Source: Streptomyces humicola (GTDB taxonomy: Bacteria > Actinomycetota > Actinomycetes > Streptomycetales > Streptomycetaceae). Taken from it: DNA of 50,158 nt. Below are positions 45,352-50,158 of the stretch, piece after piece. The position numbers and the translations under genes are program-made. Numbering within the stretch: the stretch's first letter is position 1; every line of letters begins with the position of its first letter. The notes beneath the pieces were generated by a model. The model saw nothing but the letters and a program-made list of their open reading frames with translations, searched no databases and had not been told where the DNA came from. The stretch is from positions 1 to 50,158 of the forward strand of contig NZ_JANFNG010000042.1 in the NCBI RefSeq assembly GCF_024436035.1, read 5' to 3'.

Positions 45352-46200
45352 GTGACGGTACTGCCTGTCACCGTCGGTCTCGACGGTTCTGCGGAAAGCC
45401 TGGCCGCGGCGGGCTGGGCCGCGCGCGATGCACGGCTGCGCGAGGCGCCGTTGCGTCTGGTGAGCGCTTGGCCTGGGCAGCCGGACGTCGCGCCCGGTCT
45501 GGAGGCCGAGTGGCATCGGTGGGCGGAACACATGCTGCGCGCGACCGCCTCGGATCTGGCGTCGAGCTACCCGGAGCTGCGGATCACGGTCGAGGAAGTG
45601 CGCGGTGACCCGGTGACCGTCCTGCTCGACGAGGGCGAACGCGGCCAGATGGTCGTGCTCGGCTCTCGAGGAGTCGGTCAGATCTCCGGCTTCTTCCTCG
45701 GGTCGGTCGGTCTGGAGCTGGCCGCCACCGCGACCCAGCCGGTCGTCCTGGTACGAGCCGAGACCGATGTGAGCAGGCAGGGCGAGGTGGTCGTGGGGCT
45801 GGCGCTGCGGCGCCCCAACGACGGGCTGCTGGAGTTCGCCTTCGAGGCTGCCGAGCGGCGCGGCGCCGTTCTGCGTGCTGTGCATGCCAGCAGGGTTCCT
45901 CCGATCCACGGCGTTGCCCCGTGGGTCGTGGATACGGCGCTGGACGAGGCCAGGGAAGACAAGGGACGCAGGCTCGGCGAGACGCTGGCCGTGTGGCGGA
46001 AGAGATTCTCCGGCGTCCGGGTGTGCGAGGAACTCGCCTCCGACGCGCCCTCACGCCGGCTGGTGAACGCGGCAGCCGAGGCCTCGCTTGTCGTGGTGGG
46101 ACGCGGGCCGCGTCGTCCCGGTCACGGGGCACGCCTCGGGCCCGTGAGCCAGGCGGTGGTTCACCATGCCCCGTGCCCGGTGGCGATCGTTCCCGGGTAG
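45352..46200 (+). CDS. Tandem universal stress protein (two USP domains)
   Basis: A 282-residue protein. Domain one: LPVTVGLDGSAESLAAAGWA and the ATP motif GSRGVGQISGFFLGS. Domain two: EVVVGLALRRPNDGLLEFAF, ending QAVVHHAPCPVAIVPG with a degenerate glycine motif. The start is GTG 45352 with AGGAGG about 8 nt upstream. The GH65 gene begins 53 bp downstream, so the two are probably one operon. It is a paralogue of 31539-32399. Confidence 0.92.
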   Translation: MTVLPVTVGLDGSAESLAAAGWAARDARLREAPLRLVSAWPGQPDVAPGLEAEWHRWAEHMLRATASDLASSYPELRITVEEVRGDPVTVLLDEGERGQMVVLGSRGVGQISGFFLGSVGLELAATATQPVVLVRAETDVSRQGEVVVGLALRRPNDGLLEFAFEAAERRGAVLRAVHASRVPPIHGVAPWVVDTALDEAREDKGRRLGETLAVWRKRFSGVRVCEELASDAPSRRLVNAAAEASLVVVGRGPRRPGHGARLGPVSQAVVHHAPCPVAIVPG

Positions 46201-46253
46201 CGGACGCCGAAGTCGTACCCGGGTGGTCTCATATGGCCGGAGGTGGCGGATCC

Positions 46254-48755
46254 ATGGTGGATCAGACATTCTCGTCAGGGGACGCCGGATCTGCCTGCCC
46301 CGACCACGGCTTCCGGCCGGCGACGCAGAGCATGCCGGGCTGGACGTGGACCTACGAGGGGTATGACCCAGGCCAGGAAAGGCTGCGTGAAGCCTTGTGC
46401 ACGCTCGGCAACGGCTACTTCGCCACACGCGGCGCCGCCCCGGAATCGGCCGCAGGGCCGGCGCACTACCCCGGCACCTACGCCGCCGGCTGCTACAACC
46501 GGCTGGTCTCCACCGCCGCCGGACGGCGCGTGGAGAACGAGGACCTGGTCAACTTGCCGAACTGGCTGCCCTTGCGATTCCGCGTCTGGCCACATGACGC
46601 CATCGGTACGAACGGCATGAATCGCACAGAGCCTGGCTGGCTGACCTGCGACGCCAACGAATTGCAAGCGTACCGGCAGATCCTGGACCTGCACCGGGGC
46701 GTCCTCACTCGGCAGCTCCGGTTCGCGGTCGGGCCGGGCGGCCACCTCGACGTCGAACAGACCCGCCTCGTCCACATGGCAGATGCTCATCTAGCCGGCC
46801 TGTGTACCTACTTCACCGCTCGGAACTGGACCGGACGGCTGGAGGTGGAGTCAGCGATCGACGGCGAGGTGACCAACGCGGGGGTGGACCGCTACCGCCA
46901 GCTCAACGGACGTCATCTCACCGGCTGGCGCACGGGAGTTGCCGACGCCGACACGATGTGGATGCACTGCCGTACGACCGCGTCGGACATCAGCATCGCC
47001 TTCGCCATGCGCACCCACGCCCGTGCCACGGCAGACAACTCCCGGACCGACCTAACCCCCACAAGGGCAGCCCGTCTGCTGAACGTCCATCTCGCCTCCG
47101 GTGCTGTTGCCTGCGTCGAGAAGACGGTCGCTCTGCACACCTCGCGCGATGCCGCGATCAGCGACCCGCTGAACGCGGCGATCGACAGGATCGTCGATGC
47201 CCCCGGCTTCGAGCAGCTGCTCGCCTCACACACCAGCGCGTGGCAACACCTCTGGAAGCGAGCCGAGTTGAAGGTACCCGGCGAGGCGGGACGGATCCTG
47301 CGCCTGCACCTGTTCCACGTACTGCAGACCCTGTCACCCCACACCGCCGAACTCGACGTGGGCGTGCCAGCGCGCGGGCTGCACGGCGAGGCGTACCGCG
47401 GCCATGTCTTCTGGGACGAGCTGTTCGTCCTGCCCTACCTGAACCTGCACCTGCCCGAAGTCTCGCGCGCCCTGCTCACCTACCGCCACCGCCGGCTGCC
47501 GCAGGCCATCAGGGCCGCCCACGCCCACGGCCGGAATGGCGCCATGTACCCCTGGCAGAGCGGTTCCGACGGGCGTGAGGAGTCGCAGACGCTTCACCTG
47601 AACCCACGCTCCGGTCGCTGGCTGCCTGACAACACTCATCTTCAGCACCATGTCGGCTCGGCTATCGCGTACAACGTTTGGCAGTACGGACAGGCGAGCG
47701 ACGACAGCGAGTTCATGCACACCAAGGGCGCCGAGACGCTGTTCCAGATCGCCCGCTTCTGGGCCAGCACCGCCACGTGGGACGCCTCCACCGGCCGCTA
47801 CCACATCCGCCGCGTCGTCGGCCCTGATGAGTACCACGACGCCTACCCCGATGCCACCGAACCGGGCATCGACGACAATGCCTACACCAACGTCACCGCC
47901 GCCTGGGTGATGCGCCGTGCCCTGGACCTGGCCCGGGCCCTGCCTGTCCCGCGCCGCCGGGAGCTCTTCGAGCGCATCGCCTTGAGCGGCGAGGAACTGG
48001 ACGGTTGGGATGAGATATCCGGACGGCTGTATGTGCCCTTCCACCAGGGCGTCATCAGCCAGTTCGAGGGATACGCGGACCTCGCGGAACTCGACTGGGC
48101 GGCCTACCGGGACCGCTATGGCAGCATTCAGCGCCTCGACCGAATCCTGGAAAGCGAAGGCGACACCCCCAACCGGTACAAGGCATCCAAACAGGCCGAT
48201 GTCCTCATGCTCGGCTACCTGTTCTCACCGAGTGAACTCTGCGGTCTTTTCCGGATGCTCGGCTACGAGTTGGACGACGAGATGTGGCGCCGGACGGTGG
48301 CGTACTACCTGTGCCGTACCTGTCACGGTTCCACTTTGAGCCAACTCGTCCACAGCTGGGTGCTGGCGCGGGCCCGGCCCACCGAGGCGTGGCAGTGCTG
48401 GCAGGACGTGCTCACCGGGGACGTGGCGGATCTGCAGGGCGGCACCACGACCGAAGGCATCCACCTCGGTGCCATGGCCGGGACCCTCGATCTGGTGCAG
48501 CGCGGCGTAACGGGGCTGGAAACACGCGAGGGCGCGCTGTGGCTCGATCCAGCTCCGCTTCCCGAGCTGTCGGAGTTCGGATTCTCCATACGGTTCCGGG
48601 GGCACTGGGGAGTGGCTTTGCGCATGCGACACGGCCGGCTGTATATCAGCGTGCCTACCTCGGACGCCACACCGATCCACGTGATCCTCCCGGACCGGGC
48701 GATCACCGTCGTGCCGGGAGACACCGAGGGGCTCGACCTGTCCGCCTCCTCATGA
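46254..48755 (+). CDS. GH65 disaccharide phosphorylase-like enzyme
   Basis: An 833-residue cytosolic enzyme of GH65 layout: an N-terminal beta-sandwich (LREALCTLGNGYFATRGAAP), the (alpha/alpha)6 barrel (HGEAYRGHVFWDELFVLPYL), the general acid Glu526 in VVGPDEYHD, and KASKQADVLMLGYLF near the phosphate site. Relatives phosphorolyse trehalose, maltose, kojibiose or nigerose; some are hydrolases. ATG 46254 has GGAGGTGG 7 nt upstream and is preferred over ATG 46233. Following a USP gene, it may mobilise a storage sugar such as trehalose under stress. The exact substrate is unknown. Confidence 0.92.
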   Translation: MVDQTFSSGDAGSACPDHGFRPATQSMPGWTWTYEGYDPGQERLREALCTLGNGYFATRGAAPESAAGPAHYPGTYAAGCYNRLVSTAAGRRVENEDLVNLPNWLPLRFRVWPHDAIGTNGMNRTEPGWLTCDANELQAYRQILDLHRGVLTRQLRFAVGPGGHLDVEQTRLVHMADAHLAGLCTYFTARNWTGRLEVESAIDGEVTNAGVDRYRQLNGRHLTGWRTGVADADTMWMHCRTTASDISIAFAMRTHARATADNSRTDLTPTRAARLLNVHLASGAVACVEKTVALHTSRDAAISDPLNAAIDRIVDAPGFEQLLASHTSAWQHLWKRAELKVPGEAGRILRLHLFHVLQTLSPHTAELDVGVPARGLHGEAYRGHVFWDELFVLPYLNLHLPEVSRALLTYRHRRLPQAIRAAHAHGRNGAMYPWQSGSDGREESQTLHLNPRSGRWLPDNTHLQHHVGSAIAYNVWQYGQASDDSEFMHTKGAETLFQIARFWASTATWDASTGRYHIRRVVGPDEYHDAYPDATEPGIDDNAYTNVTAAWVMRRALDLARALPVPRRRELFERIALSGEELDGWDEISGRLYVPFHQGVISQFEGYADLAELDWAAYRDRYGSIQRLDRILESEGDTPNRYKASKQADVLMLGYLFSPSELCGLFRMLGYELDDEMWRRTVAYYLCRTCHGSTLSQLVHSWVLARARPTEAWQCWQDVLTGDVADLQGGTTTEGIHLGAMAGTLDLVQRGVTGLETREGALWLDPAPLPELSEFGFSIRFRGHWGVALRMRHGRLYISVPTSDATPIHVILPDRAITVVPGDTEGLDLSASS

Positions 48756-48889
48756 CGGTGTCGAGACGTCGACGTGAGCCGGCCGGAGCATCGAGGTGAC
48801 TTCGTGCGCAGCCTGGCTTTCGGGTCACAGCGAGCGAATGGAACGACCGCTCACCTCGCTGGGCACGATGCGGATCCACATGCCTCGTC

Positions 48890-48926
48890 GTCCTGTAGGG
48901 TTCCATAAGTCCCGCACGGGCGCTGA
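48890..48926 (+). repeat. Left terminal inverted repeat of the IS
   Basis: It starts GTCCTGTAGGGTTCC and ends GCACGGGCGCTGA. It matches the complement of 50071-50107 at 35 of 37 positions. Confidence 0.85.
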
Positions 48927-48960
48927 GATGCGTGTTCGCCGGGCCTTGGCTGATTCTCTG

Positions 48961-50043
48961 TCAGGCACCGCGGTACTCGTGGATAAGTCCGTTGAGGATG
49001 TCGTGGCGCTGGATGCGCTGTGCCGGGAAGGGGACGATGTCCGTGGCGTCGGCCGGGGCCCGAAGGTCTAGGGCGCGGTGCGGCCTTCCGGTGTTGTAGT
49101 GCTGGGCGTACTCGGCGAGGACGCGCCGCGCGTGCCACTTGTTGTAGATCAGCAGACGGTCCGTGGACTCTGATCTTGCCGTGCGTATGAACCTTTCCGC
49201 ATGGGCGTTCATCTTCGGCACCTGCGGCGCGCTCTTCAGGATCGAGATGTCCTCAGCGGTGAAGACGGCGTCGAAAGCCTGAGTGTAGCGGCTGCCGCGA
49301 TCGCGCAGTAGGTAGCGGAAGCCGGAGGCCCGGTCGCCGAGGTCGGCGAGAAGGTATCTCGCGAGTTGTGTGCCCCAGGCCGCGGTGGGGTGGGCGGTCA
49401 CGCCGAGGATGTGCACGGTGCGGGTTTCGACCTCCATGACGAAGAACGCGTACAACCGCTTCAAGATCACGGAGTCCACGTGGAAGAAATCCGCGGCCAG
49501 CAGGCCGGAGGCCTGCGTGCGCAGGAACTGGCGCCAGGTCGGTCCCGTGCCGGCGCGGCGGGGTGCCGGACCGAGGCCGGCGCTGCGCAGGATGCGGCGG
49601 ACGGTGGAGGCTCCGACGCGGTGGCCGAGGCGCCGCAGCTCGCCTTGGATGCGGGTTGATCCCCACGTGGCGTTGTCGCGGGCCAGGCGCAGGATGAGGG
49701 CGGTGAGCTCCTCGGAGATCGGTGGTCGGCCAGTGCGCGCGGGTTTCTGCTTCCACTTCCAGTGCAGGAGGCGTCGGTGCCAGGTGAGGAGGGTGCCGGG
49801 GGCGACCAGGCGGTGGCGGCGCAGCCTTCCGGGCAGGTGCCGGGTGAGGGCCGCGAGGACCTCGGGCCAGGCAAGGCGTGGGCGCACGCCGAGCTGGCGA
49901 CGCAGCACCGAAACCTCGTGGCGCAGCGCAAGCAGCTCGATGTCCTTCCCCTTCTCCGACCGCGGCAGGAGCAGGAGGAGGCCGAGGAGCCGGAGGAAGA
50001 CCAGGTAGAGCACGCGCAACGCCATGCAGTCCGAGACTGACAT
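48961..50043 (-). CDS. IS transposase with integrase-core (rve) domain
   Basis: A 360-residue transposase. N-terminal DNA-binding helices (KDIELLALRHEVSVLRRQLG) are followed by a second helix-turn-helix (ATWGSTRIQGELRRLGHRVG). The integrase-like core has the DDE residues in LLADFFHVDSV, RDRGSRYT and NAHAERFIRT. It resembles the IS481/IS3-like single-frame transposases of actinomycetes. Starts are unclear: ATG 50043, ATG 50025 and a TTG at 50061 are in frame, none with a good ribosome site. Confidence 0.88.
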   Translation of the reverse strand: MSVSDCMALRVLYLVFLRLLGLLLLLPRSEKGKDIELLALRHEVSVLRRQLGVRPRLAWPEVLAALTRHLPGRLRRHRLVAPGTLLTWHRRLLHWKWKQKPARTGRPPISEELTALILRLARDNATWGSTRIQGELRRLGHRVGASTVRRILRSAGLGPAPRRAGTGPTWRQFLRTQASGLLAADFFHVDSVILKRLYAFFVMEVETRTVHILGVTAHPTAAWGTQLARYLLADLGDRASGFRYLLRDRGSRYTQAFDAVFTAEDISILKSAPQVPKMNAHAERFIRTARSESTDRLLIYNKWHARRVLAEYAQHYNTGRPHRALDLRAPADATDIVPFPAQRIQRHDILNGLIHEYRGA

Positions 50044-50070
50044 GTTCGTGAGGCGTTGCAAAACCCCTGA

Positions 50071-50107
50071 TCAGCGCCCGTGCGGGACTTTTGGAACCAT
50101 ACAGGAC
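50071..50107 (-). repeat. Right terminal inverted repeat of the IS
   Basis: Complement of the left repeat apart from two mismatches. The last 51 bases of the window (50108-50158) show no gene. Confidence 0.85.
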
Positions 50108-50158
50108 CTTGTTGGCTGATGTGATTGTTCGTCTGTCGTGATCTTCGGGTTGGGTGGA

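Larger units (their letters stand above)
48890..50107 (-). mobile_element. Complete insertion sequence with one DDE transposase, about 1.2 kb
   Basis: Both ends carry a 37-bp inverted repeat (48890-48926 and 50071-50107) with only two mismatches. The single transposase gene between them runs on the minus strand and appears intact. No clear target duplication is visible in the flanks (left ...CCTCGTC, right CTTGTTG...), so one end may have recombined, or the true limits differ by a base or two. The 48756-48889 interval on its left has no gene. Confidence 0.85.

Noticed and set aside
1-50158. CRISPR arrays, tRNA or rRNA genes
   Set aside because: No regularly spaced direct repeats and no tRNA cloverleaf or rRNA stretches were recognised on either strand by eye.

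Overview
The window reads as chromosome from a high-GC actinomycete, most likely Streptomyces or a close relative. The signs are very strong GC3 bias, many GTG starts, Tat and lipoprotein signals, a sugar ABC transporter without its own ATPase (Streptomyces share MsiK), and many universal-stress and CBS-domain genes. No RNA gene or CRISPR array was seen. All annotation is by reading the sequence and its translations; no database search was run.

Region 1 (about 1-9.7 kb) is a beta-1,3-glucan (laminarin-type) utilisation locus. On the minus strand a lipoprotein sugar-binding protein, two permeases, a GH1 beta-glucosidase and a GH64 beta-1,3-glucanase form one operon-like series. A secreted GH16 glucanase with a C-terminal CBM6-like domain is divergent. 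A LacI-family repressor lies downstream. GAGAGCGCTCTC-type palindromes sit just downstream of readable -35/-10 boxes of both divergent promoters, and a variant precedes the repressor gene, so the locus looks self-contained.

Region 2 (9.8-15.2 kb) is a group 3b-type cytosolic [NiFe] hydrogenase operon: FeS subunit, cyclic-nucleotide-binding-domain protein, diaphorase, small and large subunits. Four of its five genes start inside the stop codon of the gene before. A hydrogenase maturation protease is divergent.

Region 3 (15.2-48.8 kb) is a hypoxia/dormancy-style stress island. It carries universal stress proteins (USPs), CBS and CBS-BON proteins, a class I aldolase, a zinc alcohol dehydrogenase, an XRE-flavin-barrel fusion, a GNAT/acyl-CoA-synthetase-like protein, a patatin, a SulP-like transporter, two acyl-CoA synthetases, a GMC oxidoreductase, a Tat-exported multicopper oxidase, a YbhN-like membrane protein and a GH65 phosphorylase. 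Such gene sets are known from DosR/DevR regulons of mycobacteria and the OsdR region of S. coelicolor. Across regions 2 and 3, several promoter regions carry pairs of 14-15 bp dyads of the form GGGNC-N4-GNCCC, centred about 20-22 bp apart. No DevR/DevS pair is encoded here.

Region 3 is also heavily worn: frameshifted or truncated USPs, CBS proteins, a second cNMP protein, an acs 5' end, a P-type ATPase fragment, and IS256 and SPFH remnants. Several breaks fuse two different genes. The right end is an apparently intact IS with 37-bp terminal inverted repeats (48890-50107).
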